Shown: positions 1 to 12,598, numbered from the stretch's first letter. The stretch: DNA of 64,000 nucleotides from Balaenoptera acutorostrata (GCF_949987535.1 NC_080077.1:35057389-35121388), one strand, 5' to 3'. Program-made: numbers and translations. The notes: generated by a model not told the origin, from the sequence alone.

Positions 1-170
1 ATCAGATTAGAGAACCAATTCCAGAAAACCCAGAACCAGACCAAATCAGAAAACTCATCCCTAAAAATCTTTTCCTCCAGAACCATTTCTGGTAACAAAA
101 TCATCTCTGTTAGTCAGGGTTCAAACATGAAAAGCAGATCAGAAGGAGAGATGATAGATAGATGATAGAT

Positions 171-201
<31 letters not shown>

Positions 202-595
202 GATAGATAGATAGATTTTTTTTTTTTCAAGAGATTTGTTGCAAGGAATTGGTTTATGTGATTGTGGAACCTGGCTGGGCAAGTCTGAAGTCTGTAGTCA
301 AGCGCTTCGAGAGGGCAGGCTGGAGTATTCAGGCACAGACTAAAGTTGCTCTTCACAGGTAGAATTTCTTCTGCTTCAGGGAAGCCTCCGATCCATTCTT
401 AAGACCTTTCAACTGATTGAATCAAGTCCACCCAGATTATCTAGGCTATTCTCCCTTATTTAATGTCATTTGGGTATGGACTTTAATCCCATCTGCAAAA
501 ATACCTTAGTAGAGACACCTAGGTTAGTGTTTTGATTGAAAAACTGGCGACTGTAGCCTAGTCAAGTTGATACATTAAAAGACCATGACAGTTAT
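1..595. repeat. Ancient interspersed repeat, family not named
   Basis: The text TGTTAGTCAGGGTTC, GGAATTGGTTTATGTGATTG, CTTTCAACTGATTGAATC and AGTCAAGTTGATACATTAAA recurs in mammalian genomes in this order, so I recognise it as a dispersed element but cannot name the family with confidence. A GATA microsatellite interrupts it. The left boundary is probably near 105. Confidence 0.5.
151..215 (+). repeat. (GATA)n microsatellite
   Basis: GATA/GATGATA units with interruptions over about 65 bp, followed by a T-run (216-228). It is likely length-variable. The small minus-strand open frame with repeated SIYL residues is its translation. Confidence 0.95.
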
Positions 596-629
596 CAAAT
601 ATATTATTCACTTAGATATTGTTTCGATT

Positions 630-870
630 ATTATCTTCATAATATTGCTATTATCAGGATTTGCAGTTAGAACTTTTGCACAATTATCTCACCTAATATT
701 CTCAGCATCTCTGTTGAATAAGCTGTTACAAATTGATATCCCCATTTTTAGATGAAAAGGCAGAGATTTGAGAAGTAATGAGAAACTGTGAAGCTAATAA
801 ATAGTCATTGTGGGACTAGAACGTAGGTATCATCTCCCATAGTTCGGTCTACTTACTCTGCCCTCTTTGT
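630..870 (-). mobile_element. MIR SINE fragment
   Basis: Diverged text in MIR order on the minus strand: ATTATCTCACCTAATATTC, then TTGATATCCCCATTTTTAGA, GATGAAAAGGCAGAG and GGGACTAGAACGTAGG. This resembles the conserved MIR core and the tRNA-like part. Confidence 0.75.
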
Positions 871-2309
871 GTGGCTCCTCGTATTGGCCACCTTGTCCCA
901 ATATTGCAAAGACACCTTCACTTCTTAGGTTAAAGTTCATTTTCTTGTTTAATACCTGACAGTTTTTGTGAAACTTGGTTAATAATCCTGATTCTAGTAA
1001 TTTGCTATCGCCAGCACATTTTTACCCTACTTTATATCAGAATTATAATATTTGCCTTCTCTTTCTTTTTCTGTGTCAAATATCATTTGCCTTGTTCAGT
1101 ACTTTTATTGCCGTATAGTAAATATGTTGTGAACTTAGTATTGTAATTTTAGGGTAATTTCTCCTAGAGGAATGCTATTTTCTTATTGTTTAATCTATTG
1201 AAATCAATATAATAATTTCTAACGGATGTAAATTAGTGCTTTTCTCAAAATAGTAACAGTGTTTCTAATTTTAGAAATTTATAAATTTCTAAAACTTTAA
1301 GTTTGCTATGATCCTCTTTCATTTTTCTAAAATTCTTTGATTTAATTGTTCAATAATAATGATGATGATGATAGCTTTATCATACCTATGAGAAAGAAAA
1401 ACATTTCATATGGCAGACAAGCCCCAGTAAGGAACCCTCAGGTCCTTGGAATTAATTTGGCTGGATTGTTGTATGAGTCACATCAACCTTACTTAATTAT
1501 AGTGTGCAAATTTACAGACATTAGTTTTGGAAAAAGGGCAAGTACTGACAAATTATATGCGGTCCTCTTAATATTATTCAATAGGAACTTTAATACCTAA
1601 CATAGGAAAACAGTCTCTTTCCAGTTTCTCCAACTCTAAGAGGATGGAGGAGACATGTATCATTGTGTGCCCAGGAAAGGCAGTGAAAAATAAATAAAGC
1701 AATAACTGTAATTTAATTTTTTCTTCAAGCCAATAGAGTGAAATAATCTCTGCAAGTGTTCTAAGTGCTGCCTTATTGAACTTAAAATTAAATTGGATTA
1801 ATTATATTCCTCAAGCTTTGAAAAGAGAAGCTGAAATAAACTGTTCCATATTTTAACCATACCACATTAGTTTTTAGGATTTCAAGTTGAAAGTAAGTAA
1901 TAGAAAACCAAACGTATTACATCACTTAACAGGAAGTCCAGAAATAAGGGGGCTCTAAGAGCTGTTGACACCATTTTATTTTATTTCAATTTTAAATTTT
2001 TCTCAAGAGAACAAAGTGAGGGTTTATTAAGTGGTAGTACACTCTCAGGGGGAGAGTGGGCAGACTCAGGTGAGTAGCTGCCGACACCATTTTAGAGACG
2101 TGATCAAGAACCTGATCCTGTCTTTCTCCTCAATGCACCATTCTCAGCATTTTAGTCATGACATTGAGAAAAAGAAAAGGGGACTCACTGTGTTTTCTCT
2201 AGAAGTGAGGAAACCTTTCTGGAAATGACTTGGCTTATTCCTATTATTTCTCATTGGCCAGAATCACACCCATTTTTAGACCTGTCATCTTTTCATGGGA
2301 ACAGGACCT

Positions 2310-2462
2310 CCATCATGTTTTCAACCAGTGTCTCAAGCTGAAATATCTTGCTGCATAACCGAGGGATCTTGTAAAAATGCAGATTTTGTTTCACTAGATC
2401 TAGAGTGATCTCTAGACTTTGCATTTGTAACAATCTGACAGGTGATCCTAATGCTACAATTT
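2310..2462 (+). mobile_element. MER5A-like hAT DNA transposon fossil
   Basis: The text GGGATCTTGTAAAAATGCAG, then TTTGCATTTGTAACAA and CAGGTGATCCTAATGCTAC follows the MER5A consensus order. It is non-autonomous and long inactive. Confidence 0.7.
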
Positions 2463-2479
2463 ATTATAGATATTGGGAA

Positions 2480-2645
2480 TTAACCAATATTACCACTACA
2501 CTACTTTATGCCAGGAACTGACCTTGTCAAATAAATACTGCATGCACCCTGCATGATGAAGCTTACTTAGTTTACTAGAGGAGTCATAATAGTAATTCCA
2601 GTGACTTGCCTAGAGTTACTTGGTAAGTGACGAGTCTCAGCAACC
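2480..2645 (-). mobile_element. MIR SINE fragment, strongly diverged
   Basis: TTTATGCCAGGAACTGACCT is followed downstream by GACTTGCCTAGAGTTACTTG and GGTAAGTGACGAG. These match the MIR end and the middle 'cccaaggtcacacag' region only loosely. Confidence 0.5.
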
Positions 2646-3234
2646 TGTACTGGAGACAGAATAAATAAGAAAGCATGACAAGGATCCGGGGAGGAGGGGA
2701 GAGGAATGAAAAAACAAAGTGCTAGGTTATAATCCTTGGATCATATAATTTTGTGGTTCATTTCTTAGTATTTCTCAGGGTTGGGGATTTTGAAATGGAG
2801 AATCACATAAAAATCTGAAAGCAGGATAAAGAGCCCAGAACTGAAGAATATAAGACAGAAAACTATATGCAAACACTGCTGTATAAGAGATAAATTTACC
2901 ATTACTTCTTATTTCCTTCTTCCATAGCCCTGCCCACTCTGCTAAATTGATAGCTTGTAGGCAGGCAAAGACCTGTTATTTTGGATTATAAAAGAAAAAG
3001 TTATCATTATTTTTGACTTCTGAAATGTACATATCATGAATTGCTACTTTGAAATGTAATGCCTTACTGAAAGTAAGTAAAGCAAATAAAGTAAATAAAG
3101 CAATGTCTAATATAGTAGATTACATTTTCTCATTGATACAATGCATTGATCAAGACTCAACAACAAATAATCAACTCACTGGACTGTACCTATGATACAA
3201 ATGAAACAAAAAGCAGCTTTGGTTTATTTTAGAG

Positions 3235-3450
3235 GAAATACTACTGGATTTTGTGTCTTTAAACCTAGTTTTGAGTTTTAATCCTGCTACTAACAGGCTG
3301 TGTATCGCATTTTTAATCTTTCTGAATTCTGATTTTATAATCTTTAAATGGAAATGACTATCACAGAAGGTTTGTAATAGAGAACAGTGACAGAACCAAG
3401 GTAATAGCTAATATAGTATGAGGTACATGGAGGTGCTTATTAAATGATTT
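3235..3450 (+). mobile_element. MIR SINE fragment
   Basis: The text GAGTTTTAATCCTGCTACTA, then ATCTTTCTGAATTC, ATCTTTAAATGGAAATGAC and GAGGTGCTTATTAAATG follows MIR on the plus strand. It is heavily mutated. Confidence 0.55.
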
Positions 3451-4079
3451 TTGAAGAAAAATCTGAATATTATGACTCTATATTATTTTTATTGTTATTT
3501 CAAGAGATAAATAGCACCTAAGTGTACTATGCTCATTAATTATAGAAACAATGTATATCCTATATAAGCATATATAGTTATGTTAGTATAGTAATATACA
3601 CAAATACAAACACAATGTAATCAACTTTGTGATCTCCTGATGGTCCTCAACATCTCTGAATTCAGAAAGAGCTTGGCATAAATGATCTCTAGATGTCCTT
3701 GAGGTTCTGTATTTCTGTAGCTTCCTTTTATTGTTAATTTTAATTAATGATTTTTATATATTTTGTTATAAAAATTTATGAAAAACTAAGGAAGTTTTAC
3801 ATGACTTTTGTCTCTAAAAATATCAGCGAATTTAGTTCATTTTAACAAAGAACTTGAGTACCCACTAAATAATGATAACATACTACATATAAGATGCTGT
3901 GGAAGAAAAAATACAAGATTTGGAGCCCTACCTTCAGGATGATTTCAGTACACAAAAAGGTAAAAGGACATATATAGAATATATTGTAGAAGAGATTCAA
4001 GATAGAAATGCTGGTGATTACATTTTTATGATGATCTTTGAGTTTTTGAGACACTATTCATGGTAATTTCAGTGGGAAT

Positions 4080-4760
4080 GGAAAGTGAAGAGAATGTATA
4101 AGTTGATGAAATGTGAGGTTGAGGCAGAGAGGACATTGTTAGATTTCATAGCTCGTGGCACTGTGGGCATCAACTAGGAATATCTAAAAGCTCTTGGTCT
4201 CCCTTGTTGGGTAATTCAGATTTTTCATGAGAGCAAATGAGTGATTGCAAAAGTCAGTAGTGGTCCTGTAATTGTTGCAAAGAAATAGTGTATATCCTGT
4301 ATTGGCAGTGTATAACAATGGAAAGTTTTTAAAAATCCAGAATTCTTTCAGGCTAGTGAAAATCTCTGAAATGGCTGCTTGTAAAAGTAAAGGGTCAGAA
4401 AGTAAGGTCTCATTGACAATGCAGAAGATTGAAACAATAGGAGACAATGCCACGGGCAATTGTGATTCAGACTGAGAAAACTATCTTAGCACAGGGACAA
4501 GGTAGTAACGAAGGCTGTTGGGCATCACTGAGGCCAGAGTGAGTTTTGGGATCACTGAGAATATTCACAGAACTATGGTGGAGAGGATAATCTGACCTGA
4601 TAGATAACTGACTGGAAGGCTATTTGGGCAAGCTGGGAACTCTGGAAGTTGAGAGGCTGTTGAGTGGGATAGTGAAAGAGTGGCCTGCAAGTGAGGAACC
4701 AGGATAAAGGGTAAGAAAGTAGAAGAAAATGTGCCCTCCTTTGAGAAAAGTTTGGAGGAA
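4080..4760 (-). mobile_element. Possible L2-like remnant
   Basis: Purine-rich text with phrases such as GACTGGAAGGCTATTTGGGC and GTGAGTTTTGGGATCAC resembles the upstream part of L2 on the minus strand. The match is weak. No coding evidence supports the short open frames here. Confidence 0.35.
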
Positions 4761-5559
4761 AGTGTTATTGTGAGATGAATGTCAATTAAGATGGAAAGAT
4801 GAAATAATAATTATTCAGAGGGAAACATTAAGGGTACTTAGTAACTCTTCACAAGAGAAGACGGATTTTTGAAAAAGACATGGTGTTAAAAGACGTGAGT
4901 GTTGTGTGTGCACAAGCAAGATGATTTAGAAGACAAGGCGGGCAGCAGGAGTTGGCTGGTCTTGCCAAAGGAAGAACTGAGAAAGGTGATGGAAGATGGA
5001 GAGCACCATTGGAGGGGTGAATTAGGGGAGGATGAGGTGAGGGCATGTACCTGTCTAAACAGTGCTGAGTCATGGTCTGCCTTCCAATTAGAAAGATGGT
5101 ATCAAATGATATGATAATTGAAAAAAATGCTGTTTGAGATTCTCATGTGTAAAATTTTTGTTTGTTTGTTTGTTCATGTGGTTTATAGGGAAAGAGAATT
5201 TAGGCTAGATTTTATGGATTTATATTTTAGGGCTTTTGAGTATAAGCTGCCTTTTCTCTTTATTATTATTCAAGGGAATGAGCAGGGGATCTTGGTGCAA
5301 AAATCATGGAATATGTGGGTCAGGAAAGAAGAGTCAACAAAACACTGAATGAGTGAAAAATTTTGACTTTAGTCAAAATTGGGACTTTTTTATCCTTAGG
5401 TATATATGCATGTACAGACACATACGCATATGTATAACATAATTTGCACATATATATCATTTCAGATATGGAGAAGGGTGTTAAAGGTACAGTGGATTTT
5501 AGGATTTTAAAAATTATTAAAGTAATAGGATGATTCCTTTATTATTTACCTGTTTAAAA

Positions 5560-6640
5560 AATGCAAAGTGTTTCAAACATACAAAAACAATTACAAAAAA
5601 AGATAAATTGATCACTAACATACCCACCACTCTAATTTAATAGAAGTTGACATTTTTCATTTTTGTCTCCTATCTTAATTTTTGTTAAGGATTTTTTTTT
5701 TTTTTTTTTTAAGATTTAAACATGTATTTCAGTGGAATGCAGGAGATGTTCAACTTTTTTTTTTTTTTTTTACCAGGACCCTACTGGTTTTAGTTTGCTT
5801 AGTTTAACTGCCACATTGAATTTTACTGAATGGATAAATCTCAGTTTATTTATCCACCACTCAGGAATATGTGGATCTTTCCCATACTTAACTATTACAA
5901 ACGATTCTGAGTTCAACATTCTTGTACATATCTGCGTGATCACACATAGAAGAGTGATCCGAACATAGAAATGTAGAAGTGGGACTGTTGTGTCCTAAGT
6001 TTTATGCATCTTCAACTTTACTAGATAGTAACAAATTATTTTCTAAAATGACTGTAACCGTTTACACTTCTAGTAATTTTACGGTTCTGTTTTCCATATG
6101 TAGTGATGAAATGATATTTCAAGTAGTGTGAAAGGGTACCAGGAATAATTAGCATTTTACCAACAAGAAGTTAGGATGAGGATCATGACCAATTCTCTCT
6201 CATAGTTGTAGCTTTTCTTTGCCCTTTGTGCTATCTTTGACATAAAGAATTTTTAAATTTATGTTGAGGATCTCTTTTCATGGTTATTAGACATACACAT
6301 TTTCTCTTTTTATAGCCTGTCCATTTTTTGATAGGGTGGTTTGTCTTTTTTCTTATTGAACTGTAGATGAATTTTACATAACCTGGCTATTTATCTTTTG
6401 ATGATTATTTTCATGACAAATATCTTATTACAGTTTGTGGCTTGCTTTTTTCACTTTATTTATGATGTCTTTCAACATATAGAAGTTAGAAATTTTATTA
6501 TAGTTGAATATTTCAACCATTTCCTTTATGGTCTTGTGTGAGGCACCCTGATACTGTAAATATGTTTTTCCAATAGTTCATTTTAAAAGTTGACAGATAT
6601 GCTTTTAACTTTTAGGTTCCTTTGATTATTTCTTTCAAAT
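5560..6640 (-). mobile_element. Old L1 (L1M-type) ORF2/3' region fragment
   Basis: On plus, phrases such as AATTTTACTGAATGGATAAA, TTCAACATTCTTGTACATAT, AGAAGTGGGACTGTTGTGTCC and TATAGCCTGTCCATTTTTTG follow the reverse complement of old mammalian L1 ends. Two T-runs (5691-5712 and 5755-5771) interrupt it. Confidence 0.55.
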
Positions 6641-7191
6641 GGTATAAATTGGCTGTTATTAATGTCAAAGAGATAAAAGTTTGCAAAGAGTACAGATTTT
6701 GGTTTGACTCTAAATTATTCATTAGTATTTTATAGTCATGATCGCATGCTGCACATTTAGAATAGATGCATTGGGCATGGTCTCAGTCTTCTGAAGGGGA
6801 CAAACCTATTAAGCACATGCAGTATAGTATAAGGGCGAAAAGAAGACTTTATATATAGAGAGTCTGGCAGAAGGGAGGGGGCAGTGGATCATTTGCCAAA
6901 GAGCCATTAACTGTCCTGCTAATTCATATACTCTGGGCTAATAACAATTTTATGGAAAACTGAGATTACTATTATATAGTTTCAGCACTTCACCCCTTAA
7001 AGGATAGCAGTGTTTACCTACATACCTTTCCTGATTGAAAGACAATGGTAAAAATTTGTGGGGCTACACAGATATTTTCTGCCTAATTTTAACAAACAAG
7101 AATAACTTATCACAGATGTTCGTTGCCAAGATGCTTTAGATTTCTGGAAATGTTAAGAACCTGTTTTTTAAAGATTGGTTTCTGTTTACAG

Positions 7192-7366
7192 AGGCGAAAT
7201 GGAGAAGATATACCAGTAGCCCAGACTAAGAACATCAATCACAGAAGATTTGCTGCTTCCTTTAGATTGCAAGAAGTGACAAAAACCGACCAGGATTTGT
7301 ATCGCTGTGTAACTCAGTCAGAACGAGGTTCTGGTGTGTCCAATTTTGCTCAACTTATTGTAAGAG
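7192..7366 (+). CDS. PTPRK: PTPRK internal exon A: C-terminal half of Ig-like domain
   Basis: This 175-bp exon encodes 58 complete residues plus one base of a split codon (phase 1 at its 3' end). The peptide begins RRNGEDIPVAQ and ends SNFAQLIVR. Residues 35-39 (DLYRC) form the D-x-Y-x-C motif of strand F in Ig-like folds, with Cys39 the expected disulfide cysteine. The acceptor AG is at 7190-7191, behind a pyrimidine-rich stretch. The donor is GTAAAG at 7367. PTPRK is a type I membrane receptor tyrosine phosphatase of the R2B group, whose ectodomain (MAM, Ig, FN3 repeats) mediates homophilic cell-cell adhesion. This exon would complete the Ig domain. The paralogues PTPRM, PTPRT and PTPRU share the exon layout, but the wording of the peptide fits PTPRK as I remember it. 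By family layout it is probably exon 6, though the numbering is not verifiable here. No stop or frameshift is seen, so it looks functional. Confidence 0.9.
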
Positions 7367-7537
7367 GTAAAGTAAAATTGCTTTCACTTCATGAAATGAC
7401 ATCACTTCATTAGAACAAATGCAACTTTTGTAGATATTTGGATCGATTTTTAAATCAAGTACTCTTCATCTCAAGTCACTATAAAACCATATCATTATAA
7501 AAGTTCTGAAAATGTCTTAAGGTCAAATTAAGACTGT

Positions 7538-7592
7538 AGTTGTACAGTTTGTCAGGCAAGTTTATAGTTGTATAGTTTGTCAGGCAAGTTTT
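7538..7592 (+). repeat. 28-bp tandem duplication near exon A donor
   Basis: The unit AGTTGTACAGTTTGTCAGGC (7538 onward) is repeated at 7566 as AGTTGTATAGTTTGTCAGGC, with the following AAGTTT also shared. The copies differ at one position over the first 26 bp. The duplication starts about 170 bp past the donor of exon A. Confidence 0.92.
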
Positions 7593-7999
7593 CAACAAAT
7601 GATTTCTATCGAAGGGAATCTATTTTTAAAAGCTCTAATAGGGCTAAACATAAAAAAATACTTTATTCCATATTGCCATCATCTAGTTTGCATTTTAACT
7701 TTAGATTGATTTTTCCTGTTTACAATAGTTCTCTAGATACTTTAGTTTTTCAAAGCATTGTGGCAATTATGTCAAGGTCAAAGTTTCTATCCCCGTGTAT
7801 ACCCGTAAATTTTACCAGTATCAAAACCCAGTTGTGGATGTTCACTAATTCTGGCCCCCTATGGAATCTTAGAAAATTAGACTTTCTAAGAGGTCCTCAG
7901 TATACTGGGATACTAAGGCTACCAGAAGAATTGTGAGGGATTATGACATATAAGTACATATCTTTAGTGAATACTGGAAAAACAAGTACAAGTGCTCAA

Positions 8000-8630
8000 T
8001 GTGTATTACATTCATTGAAAATTGACTGAGTCCCTATATATTCCACTGTTCTAGATTGTGGAGATACAGTGGTTAGTAAAATACAAAGACTCTGCCCGTA
8101 TATAGCTTAACACTGAGGTATATTAGGCACATCAAATAGGAAGATGTTGAAAATGTAGTATCAAGTCATGGTGTGTGTTATGAATAAAAATAAATACACA
8201 AAATGACAGGGATTGATAGTTTAGTTAAGATTATCTGGAAGGCCTCTTTGAGAACGTGACAACTGAGCTGAAACCTTAAAAAAATGACAACATCAGCCAT
8301 GTGAAAATTTAGAGGAAAAGCGGCTTTGTTGAATAGGCTCTCATGCATCAGTCGATTATGACACAAATGAAAATAATTATAAACCATGTAAGTCTCTTCA
8401 AGGAGAATTTTGGCAGATTTTAACAAAAGCATCTAAAGTGGACTGAGATTTGTCAGAGACATCAGGGAAGGCCTTTGTCAATGACTTTCTTTGAGATAGA
8501 ATCTGAAAGTTGAGAAAAAGTTGCCCAGATGAGGGTTGTGGATGTGAGGGGCAGGGGTAAGAGAAAGAAGGACCAGCAAGCAGAGAGCAAAGCATGTGTC
8601 AATGCTTCGAGGCTGGAAGGAGAAAATGAG
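8000..8630 (-). mobile_element. L2 fragment
   Basis: The minus-strand L2 order is visible: TGACTGAGTCCCTATATATT, GGAGATACAGTGGTTAG, GGAAGGCCTCTTTGAG, ACTGAGCTGAAACCTTAAA and CAGCCATGTGAAAATTTAG. Similar text repeats further on (GGGAAGGCCTTTGTCAATG), perhaps a local duplication or second copy. The small open frames are incidental. Confidence 0.7.
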
Positions 8631-8739
8631 ATACATCCATATTCAAGTTAATATATTTTATAATGCTTGACAGCAAATGTATCTTGATGTCATGTATGAT
8701 TTCATTTTAAGATTTACTTGATTTTAATACTTTAACCTT

Positions 8740-8890
8740 TAGTACTTTTAGAAGAAAATTGAAATTCAGACTATTTGATAATTGCCCAGAGCCACAAAGA
8801 TCTAATAACTGGCTGAGCCAGAATTTAATTCCATGTTTCTTAACTCCTGGTGCCAGGCTCATTCCTTTCCACCACAGCTTTATCTCGCAT
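8740..8890 (-). mobile_element. MIR SINE fragment
   Basis: TGCCCAGAGCCACAAAGATC, AACTGGCTGAGCCAGAATTT and TTCTTAACTCCTGGTGCCAG correspond to the MIR minus-strand middle and tRNA-like end. Confidence 0.7.
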
Positions 8891-11589
8891 TAACATTATT
8901 AAATAAGGCTATTAGCCACTTGTAATGCTTTTGTCACGAGAGATTCTGTAGCTCATCAAAAAAAAAAAAGTTCATCTTTGTAAATTGGATAGGACTCTAT
9001 TATAAATAAAACTTCTCTCATGGCTCCTGAGTTAGCTTATATCACCTGCTTAAGTTCATGAAATCATAGCCCCAATTCACTGACAAATAAGAAAATATGA
9101 TAATATTTAACTCTAGTGTTTAGATAGAGAGGCAGTTTAACTTATGTTCATATATGTTTGTATATTCATCTTTGGTGAGCTCTCTTGCTGCATCTTTCTC
9201 ACCTGAGCCTGAAGGTACTTTTGAAAAGCTTGAAGGTGTCCTTGTGTAATCTTGAGAGTGACTAAGATGCTATGGATACAGGAAGGTGGGTGTATTCTTG
9301 AGTCATCAGGCTCACTGTATCTTCACGGTACTTGTAGGTGCATGCACGATGTGCAGCCCCTGAAGGAGATGGTGGCTTTTAATAGTGCAGCTAGAGTGCT
9401 TTTGAATAACTTACAGTTATATACTTATATCAATATAGATATAGATACGTAATATAAAAATTTTTTGAGGGAGTGGCCCCCAATGTATTCAACAATTCAT
9501 AGAAGGCAGAGTTGAAGCTTTTATCCAGGTGTTCTCTTTAAAGATAAATTTCCTTCTTTCAGATAGCCATTTAATGCCTGTTTATTTTAAAAGAGATTTA
9601 TTTTGCATTGCTAGATTTCTCTTGTTTACCTGATCTGAAAAGTAGATTTTATCAAAACTTGGTGTTCTTTACTTGGAGAAACTCCATTATGGCTATTCTA
9701 GGAGTGCCGCTTGTGGAATGAATAATTATTTCAGTAAGATTTATAAAAGGACACTCCTTGAGTTTCATAGAAAGTTTTGGCTGTTTTTCTTTCCCTTTTT
9801 AAATTTTTTTTATTTTTTAAGAAAGTCCTGGCATTTAACCTATATTTTGTTTTAGATTTTATATTGTACCTGTTGGTTTAAGATATGATGGCGCTTTGAA
9901 TGTACTCTCCAGAGTGTGTTAACATTTTAGAAATGTATTTTGATAGTTTTGGCAGTTTTCTTTTTCTTTTCAACATATTTTAGTTTGTCATGTATCTAAT
10001 ACTTACAGGTGATACTCTGCTTGGTGTTTTATTTGAAAACTAATATAAAGCAATACATTTTCTTGTTTGTCCAGATAACCACCGAATAAATATTGCTAAC
10101 CACAAAACACACCCTTCAGGGTCAGCTCTCCTGGTGTTGAAATAGTGCTGAGAATTAACTATGGTGACAGGTCTTGTCTCTCATTGGCACTTTCAAAGCT
10201 GACATCCTGTTACATGGATACAAAAGATGGTAATTTTAAAGGAAATTTTTGGGGCAGTGATATGAATAGTCCTTAAAAAGATCTGGCATAGTATTGCCTG
10301 TTGTCAAAGATGACCCAAGGGTAAGAGTTTATTAGTGCATTTTCTCCTAAACTGAAAGTGACAGGGCATGCTTAAGGCTTTTTGGTTGCTGTTTGTTACA
10401 AATGAAAATTTCACTGCAAAATTCTCATGTTGAAGAGTATTGATCCCTGTGCTCCCACAGCCAGAGGAAGAAAAAATAAAGTACGCTGAATTTATCACGA
10501 CTTTAGGTTTACTTCCAGATCGTTTTGAGTAATGATAACATTTTGTTTGTGAAAGCCAATCTTTATTGACAAAGAAGTTTTTACAGAGATGAGATGAAGA
10601 GCAGATATTTTGCTCCATGTTTCTACAAAATGGAAGTGTAAAAAATGTGAAATAGTTGAAATGATGTTTACAAGCTTCAGACTAAAAGCACCACCTTTGT
10701 AGTCTAAGTTATGTTATAGATTCTCAATCTTGATCTCATTTGCAGTCTTCTCCTTTCTTTTCCACCTGGCTGAATCAAAGACCCAACTAAATTTCTAGCC
10801 AACTGACCCACAATGAACTATAAAATTCTGATTGCTACAACTGACACTCAATTTCCATTCCCATTTGTTAGCTGTGCTTTTTAAATTATTTTTATCTGTG
10901 AAACTCCAATTACATTTTTGAAGTTCTTTAATGTGAAAAGCATAGCATTTTGTTTGTCTTTGTTGTTGGTTGGACTTTAAAATTTTAGTGGCAACTATTA
11001 GCCATTATCAAAATTCTCTGGACATACATATTCTGTTACTATTTTTATCTATTCCTAATGAATACCACTGACCTCTAGCTGTAAAGTGAGGTGAATGTCA
11101 ACACATGTACCAGTGTAGGTGGGCCTGTAAAACAAATTTTGGTGTTTAAAATCATAAGGACTTTGGATTCTTGTTGGTACTTCCCTTTGTAAGACAATAC
11201 AAATTAATGTAAAAAATAAAAATGTATTTGCTGACTTTTATAACTAGAAGGTGCAGAGATAGGCTTCAGGGTTGGTTCATTTAGTCAGGAAGGATCCAGG
11301 TTCTTTCCAGTTCTTCACCTGCAGTTCATAGTTTTGGTTTTATCCTAAGCCAGTGTCTCTTCATGGTCATAGGATAGCCATATGGCTACATACTTCTTTG
11401 GTCTCATCCACTTGGGGATAGAGAGGTTACGACCTCTCACAGGTATCAAAAATTGCATGGCTGCATATGGAGAGACAACTGGAATGGCCAGTAGAGAACT
11501 TCTGTAAGTGGGACTACAGAGCATAACAATGCTATTCAAAGGCAGTCATTAATTCTATTCAGGTAAAATAGGAATTGAGGAAATTTTTC

Positions 11590-11607
11590 AAAAGAAGGTA
11601 CAACTTT
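11590..11607 (+). repeat. Target-site duplication, left copy, of the twin-primed L1
   Basis: An 18-bp copy AAAAGAAGGTACAACTTT, identical to 12599-12616. Its A-rich start fits L1 endonuclease cleavage. The last few bases (CTTT) may also be shared with L1 sequence at the junction. Confidence 0.9.
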
Positions 11608-12598
11608 GCTGTGCAAAAGCTTTTAAGTTTCATTAGGTACCATTTGTTTATTTGTGTTCTTATTTCCATTTCTCTGGGAGCTGGGTGAAAAAGAATCTTG
11701 CTGTGATGTATGTCATAGAGTGTTCTGCCTATGTTTTCCTCTAAGAGTTTGATAGTGTCTGGCCTTACACTTAGGTCTTTAATCCATTTTGAGTTTATTT
11801 TTGTGCATGGTGTCAGGGAGTGTTCTAATTTCATACTTTTACATGTATCTTTCCAATTTTCCCAGCACCACTTATTGAAGAGGCTGTCTTTTCTCCAGCA
11901 ATCCCACTACTGGGCATATACCCTGAGAAAACCATAGTTCAAAAAGAGTCATGTACCAAAATGTTCATTGCAGCTCTATTTACAATAGCCAGGACATGGA
12001 AGCAACCTAAATGTCCATCGACAGATGAATGGATAAAGAAGATGTGGCACATATATACAATGGAATATTACTCAGCCATAAAAAGAAATGAAATGGAGGT
12101 ATTTGTAATGAGGTGGATGGAGTTAGAGTCTGTCATACAGAGTGAAGTAAGTCAGAAAGAGAAAAACAAATACAGTATGCTAACAAATATATACGGAATC
12201 TAAGGAAAAAAAAAAAAAAAGGCCATGAAGAACCTAGTGGCAAGACGGGAATAAAGACACAGACCTACTAGAGAATGGACTTGAGGATATGGGGAAGGGG
12301 TGGGGTGAGATGTGACAGGGTGAGAGAGTGTCATGGACATATATACATTACCAAATGTAAAATAGATAGCTAGTGGGAAGCAGCCGCATAGCACAGGGAG
12401 ATCAGCTCGGTGCTTTGTGACCACCTAGAGGGGTGGGATGGGGAGGGTGGGAGGGAGGGAGATGCAAGAGGGAAGAGATATGGGAACATATTGTATATGT
12501 ATAACTGATTCACTTTGTTATAAAGCAGAAGCTAACACACCATTGTAAGGCAATTATACTTCAATAAAGATGTTTAAAAAAAAAATAGAAAAAAAAAA
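11608..12598 (+). mobile_element. 5'-inverted (twin-primed) truncated L1
   Basis: The 3' part (about 11896-12598) is L1 on the plus strand: ORF2 C-terminal coding text (with TMEYYSAIKRNEME), 3' UTR, AATAAA-type sequence and a poly(A) tail. The 5' part (11608 to about 11896) is ORF2 sequence on the minus strand. ORF2 sequence between the two parts is missing. Flanking 18-bp direct repeats AAAAGAAGGTACAACTTT at 11590-11607 and 12599-12616 are identical. This is the structure expected from twin priming. Confidence 0.92.

Larger units (their letters stand above)
1..7191 (+). other. PTPRK: PTPRK upstream intron, 3' part
   Basis: This is the 3' part of the intron before exon A, and the intron start lies outside the window. 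It holds an unnamed interspersed repeat with a GATA microsatellite (1-595), MIR fragments (about 630-870, 2480-2640 and 3235-3450), a MER5A-like element (2310-2462), L2-like stretches (about 4080-4760) and an old L1 fragment (about 5560-6640). I see nothing recognisable in about 870-2300, 2650-3230, 3460-4080 and 6650-7180. Confidence 0.85.

Noticed and set aside
7123..7413. Reading exon A as a longer frame starting at the ATG at 7123
   Set aside because: The part before 7192 is intron and lacks family similarity. The AG at 7190-7191 and the phase with exon B define the exon.
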